From assembly GCF_017963645.1 (NCBI RefSeq), contig NZ_JAGMWN010000002.1, forward strand, positions 186,001-250,000: 64,000 nucleotides of DNA, read 5' to 3'. Made by a program: the position numbers and the translations under genes. The notes beneath the pieces were generated by a model. That model saw nothing but the letters and a program-made list of their open reading frames with translations, made no database searches and had not been told where the DNA came from. Source of the stretch: Marivibrio halodurans. GTDB taxonomy: Bacteria; Pseudomonadota; Alphaproteobacteria; UBA8366; Aestuariispiraceae. Of the stretch, positions 23,941-34,033 are shown one piece after another; the first letter of the stretch is position 1, and every line of letters begins with the position of its first letter.

Positions 23941-25416
23941 ATGTCGCGATCGATTCCTGCTCCGTTGTCCCTGTTGCTGTTCGTCCTGGCGGTCGTCGCC
24001 GGGTGCGCCGGGCCGCCGCCCGCCCCCGACACAGGGGGCGACACCGCGCGCGCCCGGGCCGAGCCCGTGATCGGGCCGGATCACCTCGGCTATCTGTTTC
24101 TCGAAATCGGCACGGGCCGGGTGGTCGCCGGGCATCGCGCGGACGAGGGATTCATTCCGGCCTCCACCGTGAAGCTGATCACCGCCGCCGGGGCGCGTGG
24201 GGCGCTCGCCCCGGATCTTCGCTTCGTGACCCGTCTTTGCATGGGTCGGGTGCTCGATGCACAGGGGCGGTTGACGGGCGACCTGATCCTGGTCGGCGGG
24301 GGCGACCCGACCCTCGACATGGACGATCTGTTGACGTTGGCGGAAAGGGCGCGGGGCGCGGGCCTGCGCGGTGTGACGGGGCGGCTGCTGTTGGACGATG
24401 CGTTGTTGCCGCCCACCGGGCCGATCGCGCCGCGCCAGCCACCGGATGCGGCCTATAACCCGCCGCTTTCCGCCCTGATGGTGGCGGAGGGCGCGCGGCG
24501 TCTTGAATGGCGGCGCGAGGGGGCGGCGACGCAGGCCTGGTTCGTGCCCGAGGCGCATGGGCATGGCCCCGATGAGGGGGATGATCCCGATGAGGCGGCG
24601 GCCCGCGCGGCGCGGGAGGGGGCCGCGACGGGCCATCGCTGGCTGCCCGTCACCGCGCCGAGCCTGGCGACGGGTCGGCTGTTCCGGCGCATGCTGGGCG
24701 ATCTCGGCCTGGAGGTGTCGGAGGTGGCGCGCGCGCCGGGGGCCGGCTGTCCGGTCGAACTCGCCCGGGTGGAGAGCGCGCCGCGCGATTCCGTCCTGGC
24801 CGAGATGCTGGCGACCAGCAGCAATCCGATGGCGGAACTGGTCGGCCTCGCCACCGACCGGGCGCGCGGCGGGACCGGCACCGCCATCGCGGCGGCGGCG
24901 CGGGGGACGGTCGATTGGCTGCGCGCGGCGGTGCCGGGGGTGACATGGCGCGGGCTGCGCCTGCCCAATCATTCGGGACTGGATGCCGGCGCGCGCGTCA
25001 GCCCGCGCCAGATGGCGGGACTGCTCGCCCATGCCTATCGCGCGGATGCGCGTGCGAAGGCGGATCGGGGGACGGCGGCGCGGCCCTTCCCCGCCCTGCT
25101 GGCGGCGGGCGGTTGGGACAAGAGCCTGCGCGGCCGTCTGGCCTCGCCGGAAACGGCGCTGCGTGTCTGGGCCAAGACCGGCACGATGCATTTCGGCATC
25201 GCGCTCGCCGGCTATCTCTATGCGGGCGACGGGCGGGTTCTGGCTTTCGCGATCGATGCGCACGACCCGGCGCTTCGGGCCGCCTACGACCCGGTCGCGG
25301 CTGATCCCCCGGCGGCGGTCGAGGCGCGGGCCGCCGCCTGGGATGCCGCCGCCCGCCGGGCGATCGACGCGATCCTGATCGAACAGGCGCGCGGGCTCCA
25401 CGCCGTCGAGGGGTGA
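23941..25416 (+). CDS. dacB: D-Ala-D-Ala carboxypeptidase/endopeptidase, PBP4 (S13) lipoprotein
   Basis: A 491-residue periplasmic penicillin-binding protein of the PBP4/DacB class, acting on peptidoglycan peptides. The N-terminus is a lipoprotein signal with lipobox VVAGC (Cys22), unusual for DacB proteins, which are normally soluble. The three active-site motifs are present: SxxK at Ser75-Lys78 (FIPASTVKLITAAG), SxN in LATSSNPMAELVG, and KTG in WAKTGTMHFGIALAGYL. An insertion domain lies between the first two motifs (GGGDPTLDMDDLLTLAERARG). It is monocistronic and convergent with the metal-sensor gene, their stops being 3 bases apart. Confidence 0.9.
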   Translation: MSRSIPAPLSLLLFVLAVVAGCAGPPPAPDTGGDTARARAEPVIGPDHLGYLFLEIGTGRVVAGHRADEGFIPASTVKLITAAGARGALAPDLRFVTRLCMGRVLDAQGRLTGDLILVGGGDPTLDMDDLLTLAERARGAGLRGVTGRLLLDDALLPPTGPIAPRQPPDAAYNPPLSALMVAEGARRLEWRREGAATQAWFVPEAHGHGPDEGDDPDEAAARAAREGAATGHRWLPVTAPSLATGRLFRRMLGDLGLEVSEVARAPGAGCPVELARVESAPRDSVLAEMLATSSNPMAELVGLATDRARGGTGTAIAAAARGTVDWLRAAVPGVTWRGLRLPNHSGLDAGARVSPRQMAGLLAHAYRADARAKADRGTAARPFPALLAAGGWDKSLRGRLASPETALRVWAKTGTMHFGIALAGYLYAGDGRVLAFAIDAHDPALRAAYDPVAADPPAAVEARAAAWDAAARRAIDAILIEQARGLHAVEG

Positions 25417-25419
25417 CGG

Positions 25420-26037
25420 TCAGTCGGGACGGTCGCGCCGGGGCGGGCCACCGCGCTCCACCAGCGCTTCCAATTCCTCCGGCGTCAGGACATCGGCCGC
25501 GTCCAGCAGCGTGGCGTGCATCCGCTCCTGCACCGCCCTGGTGGTTCGCCGCACCTCCGCCAGCGCACCATCCAACGCCGCCTTGTCGAGGCCGTCGCCC
25601 TCCGCCGCGCCGGCCATGAGATCGCGCAGCCGGCGCCGCGCGTCGCGTGCCTCCCTGAAGGCCGCGCGCAGGGCCGGGCCGTGCCGTTCGAAGATCGGCC
25701 TCAAGCGCGCGTCGTCGCCGATGCCCCGTTCATCGAGGAAGGCGCGGAACAGGCCGCGCGGCCGTTGGAAGCCGCGCCCTTCCCCGGCATGATGCGATGG
25801 GCCGCCGGGCCCGCTTTCCCATTGGCGCGCGTCGTGATGGCCGAAGCCGCCGCGATGATCGATCACCCCGGACCAATGCAGGGCCGCCATGCCGAGCCAT
25901 GCCAGCACCAGGAGATTGAGCGCCAGCGAGCCGATCAGCAACCAGCGCCGCCATCCGCCCCCCGCGCGCCCTGTGTTGCCCCCCGCCACGTCGTTCTTCG
26001 CCACGTCGCCCGAATTCAGGTCGTTCGGATCGCTCAT
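25420..26037 (-). CDS. Periplasmic heavy-metal-sensor-like protein (Metal_resist/CnrX-like)
   Basis: A 205-residue protein with one N-terminal membrane anchor (WRRWLLIGSLALNLLVLAWLGMAAL, about 29-53) and a periplasmic part. A His/Gly-rich linker (GGFGHHDARQWESGPGGPSHHAGEG) precedes a helical hairpin of the Metal_resist type (ALRAAFREARDARRRLRDLMAGAAEGDGLDKAALDGALAEVRRTTRAVQERMHATLLDAADVLTPEELEAL). The LTPEE ending recurs in CnrX/Spy-like proteins. Its ATG overlaps the stop of the probable anti-sigma gene in an ATGA junction. It is the last gene of the EF-hand/sigma/anti-sigma unit, so metal sensing feeding the sigma factor is inferred. Confidence 0.82.
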   Translation of the reverse strand: MSDPNDLNSGDVAKNDVAGGNTGRAGGGWRRWLLIGSLALNLLVLAWLGMAALHWSGVIDHRGGFGHHDARQWESGPGGPSHHAGEGRGFQRPRGLFRAFLDERGIGDDARLRPIFERHGPALRAAFREARDARRRLRDLMAGAAEGDGLDKAALDGALAEVRRTTRAVQERMHATLLDAADVLTPEELEALVERGGPPRRDRPD

Positions 26038-26591
26038 TGCATGCCCTCCTGCGACACGCCCGCATCCGGCGCGGCGGGACCATAGAGGAAGAGCGCGATA
26101 TCGACGCCCTCGCCGGTTTCATCCATGGCTATTCCGTTCGATTCCGGCGGGGTGGCGGTCGGCGTCTCCGCCGAGACCAAACCACCCAACGGCGCCATGT
26201 CCGGCGCGCCCACACCGAGACCGAGGCCCAGCATCAGGGCCGCCGCGAAGGCACCCGCCGGTTGCCAGATCGGCCCCGGCCATTGCAGCAGGCGCCGCAA
26301 CCGGGCGGCCGTGCCCGGCCGCGCGTGCCCCGCGAGACGCGGCGCCAGATTCGCCGGCATGTCGGGCGCCGCCCATTCATCCAGCATCCGGTCGAGCGTG
26401 GCGGCCTCCGCCAGCAGCCGCGCCGCCTCTGCCGGCGCGGCCGCTCGGAAGTCCCGCGCCGGGCCGCGTTCCGCCGCCGGCCAGCGCGCGATCGACGCGC
26501 CATAGGCCTCGGCCAGGGCGGCGAAGCGCGCCGCGCCCATCCCAACCCGGTCTCCGCCGTTGCCCGTCATCGTCCTGTCGCCTTCCGTCAT
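26034..26591 (-). CDS. Probable anti-sigma factor, single-pass
   Basis: A 185-residue protein starting MTEGDRTMTGNGGDRVGMG. The cytoplasmic N-terminal half is a helical segment (RFAALAEAYGASIARWPAAERGPARDFRAAAPAEAARLLAEAATLDRMLDEW) like other small anti-sigma proteins. A membrane segment IWQPAGAFAAALMLGLGLGVGA follows at about 115-135. The short periplasmic tail ends DIALFLYGPAAPDAGVSQEGMQ. It begins two bases after the ECF sigma stop and overlaps the metal-sensor start, the standard sigma/anti-sigma order. The family assignment rests mainly on position, size and topology. Confidence 0.78.
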   Translation of the reverse strand: MTEGDRTMTGNGGDRVGMGAARFAALAEAYGASIARWPAAERGPARDFRAAAPAEAARLLAEAATLDRMLDEWAAPDMPANLAPRLAGHARPGTAARLRRLLQWPGPIWQPAGAFAAALMLGLGLGVGAPDMAPLGGLVSAETPTATPPESNGIAMDETGEGVDIALFLYGPAAPDAGVSQEGMQ

Positions 26592-26593
26592 GG

Positions 26594-27193
26594 TTAGAGA
26601 TCCCCCCGCCGGTCGAGCAGCGCGGCCTTCAACGCCCGGCGTCCCCGCGCCAGCAGGCTCTCCAACGCGTCCTCGCCGATATCGAGTGTCCGGGCGGCCT
26701 CCCGGCCGCTCAGCCCCTGATAATGCACCAGTAGGATCGCGGCCTTCTGCCGTTCCGGCAAGGCATGGATCGCGCCGCGCACGGCCTGGGCCCGCGCGGC
26801 GCTTTGCAGGCGCTCCTCGCCGCTCGGGCTTTCGTCCAGCCCATGCCGGCCGAGCGCGTCGTCGGCGGGAAGCGGCATGGTCCGCCCGCGCCGCCGCAGC
26901 CGGTCGATACATAGATTATGCGCCGTGCGATAGAGCCAGGCGCGCACCGGCCCGCGCGGCGGGGACAGGTCGTAGGCCCGCCATAGGCGCGCGAAGCTTT
27001 CCTGGGTCACGTCCTCGGCCTCCGCGGTTTCGCCCAACAGCCGGGCGGCATAGCCGTGCAGCGGCCGCGCCAGCCGGTCGAGCAGGGCGCGATAGGCGGC
27101 CGCCTCCCCGGCCGCCGCCGCGCGCGAGAGCGCGTCGAGCCTGGCGCTTTCATCGTCCGGCGGCGCGTCCTGGCCGGTCTGGTCCTCCCGCAT
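26594..27193 (-). CDS. ECF RNA polymerase sigma factor with metal-sensor cluster
   Basis: A 199-residue ECF sigma. Region 2 has LHGYAARLLGETAEAEDVTQESFARLWRAYD and VRAWLYRTAHNLCIDRLRRRGR. Region 4 has IHALPERQKAAILLVHYQGLSGREAARTLDIGEDALESLLARGRRALKAAL. The ATG is preferred to an in-frame GTG two codons earlier because AGG lies about five bases before the ATG. Unlike the FecI-type sigmas in this window, it sits with a small anti-sigma and a periplasmic metal-binding-like protein. That arrangement resembles CnrH/CnrY/CnrX logic, but the order and sequences are not the same. Confidence 0.9.
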   Translation of the reverse strand: MREDQTGQDAPPDDESARLDALSRAAAAGEAAAYRALLDRLARPLHGYAARLLGETAEAEDVTQESFARLWRAYDLSPPRGPVRAWLYRTAHNLCIDRLRRRGRTMPLPADDALGRHGLDESPSGEERLQSAARAQAVRGAIHALPERQKAAILLVHYQGLSGREAARTLDIGEDALESLLARGRRALKAALLDRRGDL

Positions 27194-27292
27194 CGGCACC
27201 TATCCGTGATCCGGTCCGGGCGCGCCGGCCGCTCCCATACCGACCGCGCACGGTCGGGATGGGATGCCCGGCACGCCGTGGCCGGTGGGCGG

Positions 27293-27946
27293 TCAGCCCT
27301 GCTTCCTCGGCCCCTCGACCTGGATTTCCCCGGCCTCGATCGTGCCGCTTTCGTCACGGTCGAGGCGCTTGAACAGCCGGTCGGTCGCGGTCTCGACCTG
27401 GGCACGTTCCATGCCGGCGGCGCGCATCAGCATGGCCATCGGATGCCGGCCGTGATGCTTGCCCCAGCGGCCGTCACGATAGCCGTGCCGCTTGCCGTCG
27501 TCATCGCCGCGATGATCGTCCCGGCCACCATGCCACGCGGCGCGCATGCGCATGCGCATCTTCTGGCCGAAGGCCGTGAACTCGGCCTCGCTCAACATGC
27601 CGTCGCCGTCGCTGTCGGCGTTCCGGAAGATCAGGCCCTGGAAGCCCTCGCGCACCTCCCGGCGGCTCAGCGTGCCGTTGCCGTCGGCATCGACCTTGTC
27701 GAACAGCGCCAGCGTACGCGCGCCCAGTTCCTCCCGGCTGATCGCGCCGTCGCCGTCTGCGTCGGCATCCGTCAGGATTTCCTGCATCATCGGGCTCGCC
27801 AACATGTGGCGATGATGGGCCTCGCCGCGTTCGGCCTTGTCGCCATGGGCCTGGGCGAGACCGGCGAGCCCGGCCAGACCCAGCGTGGAGGCGAGGCCGA
27901 GGGCGGCGGCACCGCGAAGCGCGGCGCGTTTGCGGGAAAGGGTCAT
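27293..27946 (-). CDS. Exported four-EF-hand calcium-binding-like protein
   Basis: A 217-residue exported protein with a Sec signal peptide (SRKRAALRGAAALGLASTLGLAGLAGLAQAHG). It contains four EF-hand loops: DADADGDGAISREE near 60, DKVDADGNGTLSRRE near 83, NADSDGDGMLSEAE near 109 and DRDESGTIEAGE near 196. Between loops three and four is a His/Asp/Arg-rich low-complexity stretch (HGGRDDHRGDDDGKRHGYRDGRWGKHHGRH, about 139-168) likely to bind metal ions. The start is set by the signal peptide. It is the first gene of the minus-strand unit with the ECF sigma, 99 bases ahead of it. It may be the effector or buffer of the sensed cation. Confidence 0.88.
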   Translation of the reverse strand: MTLSRKRAALRGAAALGLASTLGLAGLAGLAQAHGDKAERGEAHHRHMLASPMMQEILTDADADGDGAISREELGARTLALFDKVDADGNGTLSRREVREGFQGLIFRNADSDGDGMLSEAEFTAFGQKMRMRMRAAWHGGRDDHRGDDDGKRHGYRDGRWGKHHGRHPMAMLMRAAGMERAQVETATDRLFKRLDRDESGTIEAGEIQVEGPRKQG

Positions 27947-28049
27947 GTGTCGAAATCTCCTTGGTGACGTTCGGGGGATACGATCCGGGGACCGGACGGG
28001 ATTGTCCGCGCCCATCCATGCCCTTCGAACGCGGCAAGCGATCCTTTCC

Positions 28050-28073
28050 GTCGCGGTCCCGTGAAATTTTTCC
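28050..28073 (-). promoter_or_regulatory. AT-rich GGAAAAATTT element, candidate promoter for the EF-hand/sigma unit
   Basis: On the minus strand, GGAAAAATTT (28073-28064) is followed within about 10 bases by GACCGCGACGG, in the otherwise GC-rich region upstream of the EF-hand gene. A GGAA-type -35 with a CG-rich -10 would fit ECF autoregulation. There is no second copy to compare, so this is tentative. Confidence 0.3.
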
Positions 28074-28191
28074 GCAAATCAGTAAATATACGTAATTCGA
28101 TGCCTGGGGGAGCGTCCTTGACGCCCGGGCGGGCGGGCCCTACCCATTTCCGGACCGATCGGGGCGGCACGTCCCGGATAAGGCCACGGAA

Positions 28192-28617
28192 ATGAAGCCG
28201 CGTATCTCCGTCATCACGCTCGGCGTCGACGATCTGGAACGGTCGCTCGTCTTCTATCGCGACGGCCTCGGGTTGCCGACGGCGGGGATCGTCGGTCGTG
28301 AATTCGCGCATGGCGCGGTCGCTTTCTTCGATCTGGCGGGGGGAGTGAAGCTGGCGCTCTGGGCGCGGGCGGATATCGCGCACGACACCGGCCTGCCGGT
28401 GTCCCGGGTCAGCCCGACGGCCTGCACCATCGGACATAACGTCGCCAGCAGGGCGGAGGTCGATGAAGTCATGGCGGCCGCCGCGCGCGCCGGCGCCACG
28501 ATCCTGAAGCCCGCGCGGGAGACGTTCTATGGCGGCTATGCCGGCTATTTCGGCGATCCCGACGGCCATCTGTGGGAGGTTGTGTGGAATCCGGACTTGA
28601 TTCCGGTGGCGGACTGA
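28192..28617 (+). CDS. VOC (glyoxalase/dioxygenase superfamily) protein
   Basis: A 141-residue single VOC domain of two beta-alpha-beta-beta-beta modules. Module one starts ISVITLGVDDLERSLVFYRDGLGLPTAGIV. Module two carries HNVASRAEVDEVMAAAARAGATILKPARETFYGGYAGYFGDPDGHLWEVVWNP, whose FxDPDGHxWE ending supplies the usual metal-binding Glu. It could be a lyase, a resistance protein or a non-enzymatic binder. The sequence does not decide. It is alone on the plus strand and convergent with the Sua5 gene. Confidence 0.88.
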   Translation: MKPRISVITLGVDDLERSLVFYRDGLGLPTAGIVGREFAHGAVAFFDLAGGVKLALWARADIAHDTGLPVSRVSPTACTIGHNVASRAEVDEVMAAAARAGATILKPARETFYGGYAGYFGDPDGHLWEVVWNPDLIPVAD

Positions 28618-28687
28618 TCGGGCTTCCTGGCGACGGCGGGGCTGGCGAGTGCGTGGCGATTGACGGGCGCGCGCGTGCCCGGTTCGC

Positions 28688-29656
28688 TTAATCCCGGGGC
28701 GCGGCGGCCCGGCGCAGCCGGTCGTTGATCGCGCGGCCGAGGCCGGTTTCCGGCACGGGCGCCACCGCGATCCCGGTGAAGCGCGCCGGGTCGTCCGCCC
28801 GGTGGAGAAGCGGGAACAGGTTCGCGGCCGCCTCCCGCAAATCCCCCGCCGCGCTCAAGCTGGCGAAGGTGTCGGGCGGGTTGATGTCGGCGAACCCGAT
28901 GAAGGCCTCGCCCTCGCGCGCGGCGCGCGCCGCCAGCCGGATCGGCAGGCCGGGCGCGTAATGGCTCGCCAACATGCCGGGGGCCTTGGGCGCGGATTTG
29001 CCCGCGGCATCGCCGTCATGGGCGCGCAGCGGCGCCGCCAGCAGCGCCTCGATCTCCTCCGCCGCCACGCCGCCGGGGCGCAGCAGGGTCGGGCGCGGGC
29101 CGCTCATATCGACGATCGTGCTTTCCAGCCCGATATCGCAGCGCCCCCCGTCGAGGATCAGGTCCACCGCCCCGCCCAGCGAGGCCTCGACATGCGCGGC
29201 CTCGACCGGGCTCAACCGGCCGGAGCGGTTGGCGCTGGGGGCCGCCACCGGCCCATCGACGGCGCGCAGCAACGCGCGGCTGCGCGCATGTCCCGGAATC
29301 CGCACCGCCACCGTGGGCAGGCCCGCGCTCGCCAGCAGCGATAACGGCGCGCCCGCCTTGCGCGGCAGGACGAGGGTCAGCGCCCCGGGCCAGAAGGCGG
29401 CCGCCAACCGCTCCGCCTCCTGCGGCACCACGACATAGCGGTCGAGGGCCGCGCGGTCCGGCAGATGGACGATCAACGGATTGAAGCGCGGGCGGCCCTT
29501 GGCCTCGAAGATCCGGGCGACGGGCCCCTCGCTCTCCGCCAGCGCGCCGAGGCCGTAGACGGTCTCGGTCGGGAAGGCGACAAGGCCGCCGCCGCGCAGC
29601 ATGTCGGCCGCGCGCGTCAGCGCCTTATCGTCCTCTATCGGAAGGATCGGGGTCAT
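28688..29656 (-). CDS. tsaC: L-threonylcarbamoyladenylate synthase, Sua5 type
   Basis: Makes threonylcarbamoyl-AMP from Thr, bicarbonate and ATP, the first step of the universal t6A37 tRNA modification. The 322-residue length shows the Sua5 architecture: an N-terminal YrdC domain and a C-terminal Sua5 domain. The YrdC part has GGLVAFPTETVYGLGALAESEGPVARIFEAKGRPRFNPLIVHL and the lysine/arginine pocket KxRPRxxPL. The sequences PGALTLVL, VAAPSANRSGRLSPVEAAHV and CDIGLESTIVDMSG line the active site. The C-terminal domain contains PGMLASHYAPGLPI, the linker typical of Sua5. Confidence 0.95.
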   Translation of the reverse strand: MTPILPIEDDKALTRAADMLRGGGLVAFPTETVYGLGALAESEGPVARIFEAKGRPRFNPLIVHLPDRAALDRYVVVPQEAERLAAAFWPGALTLVLPRKAGAPLSLLASAGLPTVAVRIPGHARSRALLRAVDGPVAAPSANRSGRLSPVEAAHVEASLGGAVDLILDGGRCDIGLESTIVDMSGPRPTLLRPGGVAAEEIEALLAAPLRAHDGDAAGKSAPKAPGMLASHYAPGLPIRLAARAAREGEAFIGFADINPPDTFASLSAAGDLREAAANLFPLLHRADDPARFTGIAVAPVPETGLGRAINDRLRRAAAPRD

Positions 29657-29831
29657 GACGGGCGGCTATATGCCGAAGCGATGCCGATCGGGCAAGCGCG
29701 GCGCGCGCCCTGGCCGGTAAAGGCGCGGAAACTGGCCCCGCCGTACGCTATGCTTCTCGCAGTTGCGAAATGCGCGCATGCGCGCGTAAGCTCACCCCAC
29801 GGCTTCTCGAGCGGATCGCGAAAGGGACATC

Positions 29832-30467
29832 ATGCCCGGAACCGTCCTAACCGTCGCCCAGCAGAAGGGCGGTGCGGGAAAATCGACATTGGCCGCCCAT
29901 CTGGCGGTCGCCCTTCTTCTCAAGAAGAAGAAGGTGGCCTTGGTCGATATCGACCCGCAATCGACGCTCGCCGCCTGGTTCGAGGCGCGGCGCGAAAGCC
30001 TGGACGAGGCGGCGGGCGGCCTGATTTTCGAGAGCGTCACCGGCTGGCGCGCCGCGAAGACGGTGGAGACGCTGGCGCGGGAGGCGGATTTCGTCGTCGT
30101 GGACAGCCCCCCGCATGCCGAGACGGATGCCCGCGTCGCGGTGCGCGCCGCCGATCTGGTGGTGATCCCGACCCAGCCGAGCCCGCCGGACGTCTGGGCG
30201 ACGCGCCCGACGCTGGACCTGGCGGAGAAGGAGAAGCGCCCGGCCGTCCTCGTGCTCAACCGCGTGCCGCCGCGCGCGCTGCTGACGGACCAGATGGCGG
30301 AGAAGCTCGGCGATTATAAGGTCCGCATCGCCAAGGCGCGCCTCGGCAACCGCGTCGCCTTCGCGGAGGCCATGGCCCTCGGCCTCACCGCCCCCGAATT
30401 CAAGAAATCAAGCCAAGCCGCCCGCGAGGTCCGCGCGCTCGCCACCGAACTCATGCGGGTGAAATAG
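29832..30467 (+). CDS. ParA-family P-loop ATPase
   Basis: A 211-residue deviant-Walker ATPase. The Walker A-type loop is AQQKGGAGKSTLAAHLAVALLLKKKKVALVDIDPQSTLAAWFEAR, with the signature Lys of ParA/MinD proteins. Switch I/II is represented by FVVVDSPPHAETDARVAVRAADLVVIPTQPSPPDVWA. No N-terminal DNA-binding helix is present, so it belongs to the short orphan ParA group. Members position plasmids, chromosomes or protein clusters. No parB or centromere-like repeat is adjacent. AAAGGGA precedes the start. It is followed 111 bases later by the Ala-tract gene. Confidence 0.92.
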   Translation: MPGTVLTVAQQKGGAGKSTLAAHLAVALLLKKKKVALVDIDPQSTLAAWFEARRESLDEAAGGLIFESVTGWRAAKTVETLAREADFVVVDSPPHAETDARVAVRAADLVVIPTQPSPPDVWATRPTLDLAEKEKRPAVLVLNRVPPRALLTDQMAEKLGDYKVRIAKARLGNRVAFAEAMALGLTAPEFKKSSQAAREVRALATELMRVK

Positions 30468-30578
30468 CCGCGTTGGCTGCCGGAACCGCGAATCCCGGTC
30501 GCCTTATAATTCCTGGGTGTCGGGCGCGCGCTTTACAATCCGCTTTGTGTCATGCTGCCGGATCGGTAGACTCCTGAA

Positions 30579-32384
<1,806 letters not shown>

Positions 32385-32444
32385 GCCGCATAGGAAGAGT
32401 GCTCTGCCGACAGCGGCAAGGCCCAACGTCGCAAGTGCCGTCAT
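32385..32444 (-). pseudogene. Possible truncated small-protein gene coupled to PepSY gene 2
   Basis: An ATG overlaps the stop of the PepSY gene in an ATGA junction. It reads MTALATLGLAAVGRALFLCG before running into the 3' end of the oppositely oriented 601-residue gene, where the frame continues as an antisense shadow. In many siderophore operons the PepSY gene is followed by a small DUF3325 membrane protein. This could be the stump of one, or chance. Confidence 0.3.
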
Positions 32445-34033
32445 TCGGCTGCCTCGGTTTTTCGTCGGGCGGATATCTGGGCTTTTTTGCCGGGGGTCGG
32501 GTCGGATCGGCGGTGTCGTGCGACCTGCCGGGCGGCGACGGCGAAGGCGGCCCCGAAAGCCAGGACCGTCAGGTCGAAGCCGGCGAGTTCCCAGGCCCTG
32601 GCTGGCAGGGTGACGCCGAGGTGTCTGTCGGTGGTCAGCGCGTTCAGGATCGGCAGCAGGCCGAACGCGCCGGCTGCGATCCAAAGCTGTTCCACCCATC
32701 CGCGCGCGGCGGGGCGGGTGAAGGCATGCAGGGACATGACGGCCCAGGCGATGAACATCGCATGGGCTTCCCAGGCCGCGCGGTTCTCGATTCCGAGGGG
32801 GATCAGCCGGTTGGCCCAGAAATACGCGGCGATGGCCACGGGCAGGCCGACGATGGTGGCGATGTTCAGCCGCTCGACCAGCCTGAACCCGAAGCCGTCG
32901 CCGATCTTCAGCCGTCGCTTCACGGTCCATAGAATGAGCCCGGCCCCGATCATGGCCGTCCCCATGAGACCGGACAGGAAGTAAATCCAACGCAGGACGG
33001 GTCCGGCGAACAGCCCCTCGTGGAGGCCGAGGAGAGTCTGAAACGTCACAAGTGGCACGGATCGAGGAACGGCCTCGTGGAGTAACATTCCTGTCGTCCC
33101 GTCGAAGGTCATTTCGGCCAGTGCCCGGGATGGGTTGAGTTCGCCTCCCCTGATTACAACGCGGGCATTGGCGTCTCCTGGGTTGTAGACCCTGATGGAT
33201 TTAACTTCGCCGACACCCATTCGGGTTTCCGACGCGTGCAATAACGGCTCGAGTGGAACAAGTGGCATGGTGAGGCCAGCCGGATCCGGTGCATCCGTCC
33301 GGTTATACAACTCGTTGAAAAAGGTCTTCTGTGAGTCTTCACCTTCTCCAACGCCATAGCTGGCCCACATCACCGGCGCCATGTAGATGTAAGCTAGAAA
33401 GATCAAGCCCGACCACGTGATCATCAAATGGAAGGGTAGTGCGAGCACGCTGAGAACGTTGTGTGCATCGAGCCAGGATCGCTGCCCTTTGTGCGGACGG
33501 AACGTGAAGAAATCCTTGAAGATGCGTCTGTGGACGATGATGCCGGTAATGATGGCGACCAGCATGAACATGGTGCAGACACCGACGATCCACTCCGCCG
33601 TTCGCATGGGCATGTAGTGGAGTCGCCAGTGCATACGGTACAGAAGATTGCCGCCACCGGTCTCGCGGTGTGCTATCGGTTCGGCCGTGGCGGGATTCAA
33701 GAATACTCTACCGCTACCGCTCGTCTTGCCACCCGGTTGGGGTGTATCGCGCCAGAAAATATAAAGATCCGATGAACGGTAGCCGGGAAAGCTGATAGTC
33801 CAGTATTCGGCATCCGACGATGCTGATTCAAGATGCGCGCGCGCCAAACCAAGCAGCTTTTCCGTGGGCATGGCGACCTCCGGCAAAGGTCGCTCTGGCT
33901 CCATCCAGCGATCAATTTCTTCATCGAAATAGCCTGCCGTTCCTGTCAGGAAGACGAAGAACAGTACCCAGCCGACCACCAGTCCGGCCCAGATATGCAG
34001 CCATCCCATCGACTGCCGGAAAGTGCCTTTCAT
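32441..34033 (-). CDS. PepSY-associated TM helix protein (system 2)
   Basis: A 530-residue inner-membrane protein of the PepSY_TM family. TM1 is in QSMGWLHIWAGLVVGWVLFFVFLTGTAGYFDEEIDRWM with the conserved His. It is followed by LLYRMHWRLHYMPMRTAEWIVGVCTMFMLVAIITGIIVHRRIF, then HNVLSVLALPFHLMITWSGLIFLAYIYM and a C-terminal set of helices (GLPVAIAAYFWANRLIPLG and beyond). It is longer than the system 1 paralog, carrying extra C-terminal helices. The start MKGTFRQSMGWLH overlaps the DUF3649 stop by ATGA. From the N-terminus through the middle the GC content is visibly lower than the window average. Confidence 0.9.
   Translation of the reverse strand: MKGTFRQSMGWLHIWAGLVVGWVLFFVFLTGTAGYFDEEIDRWMEPERPLPEVAMPTEKLLGLARAHLESASSDAEYWTISFPGYRSSDLYIFWRDTPQPGGKTSGSGRVFLNPATAEPIAHRETGGGNLLYRMHWRLHYMPMRTAEWIVGVCTMFMLVAIITGIIVHRRIFKDFFTFRPHKGQRSWLDAHNVLSVLALPFHLMITWSGLIFLAYIYMAPVMWASYGVGEGEDSQKTFFNELYNRTDAPDPAGLTMPLVPLEPLLHASETRMGVGEVKSIRVYNPGDANARVVIRGGELNPSRALAEMTFDGTTGMLLHEAVPRSVPLVTFQTLLGLHEGLFAGPVLRWIYFLSGLMGTAMIGAGLILWTVKRRLKIGDGFGFRLVERLNIATIVGLPVAIAAYFWANRLIPLGIENRAAWEAHAMFIAWAVMSLHAFTRPAARGWVEQLWIAAGAFGLLPILNALTTDRHLGVTLPARAWELAGFDLTVLAFGAAFAVAARQVARHRRSDPTPGKKAQISARRKTEAAE

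Noticed and set aside
19779-24458. Very long plus-strand open frame of over 1500 codons
   Set aside because: It lies antisense to the VWA, acyl-CoA dehydrogenase and FAD oxidoreductase genes, which have clear conserved motifs; the long frame is a product of high GC.
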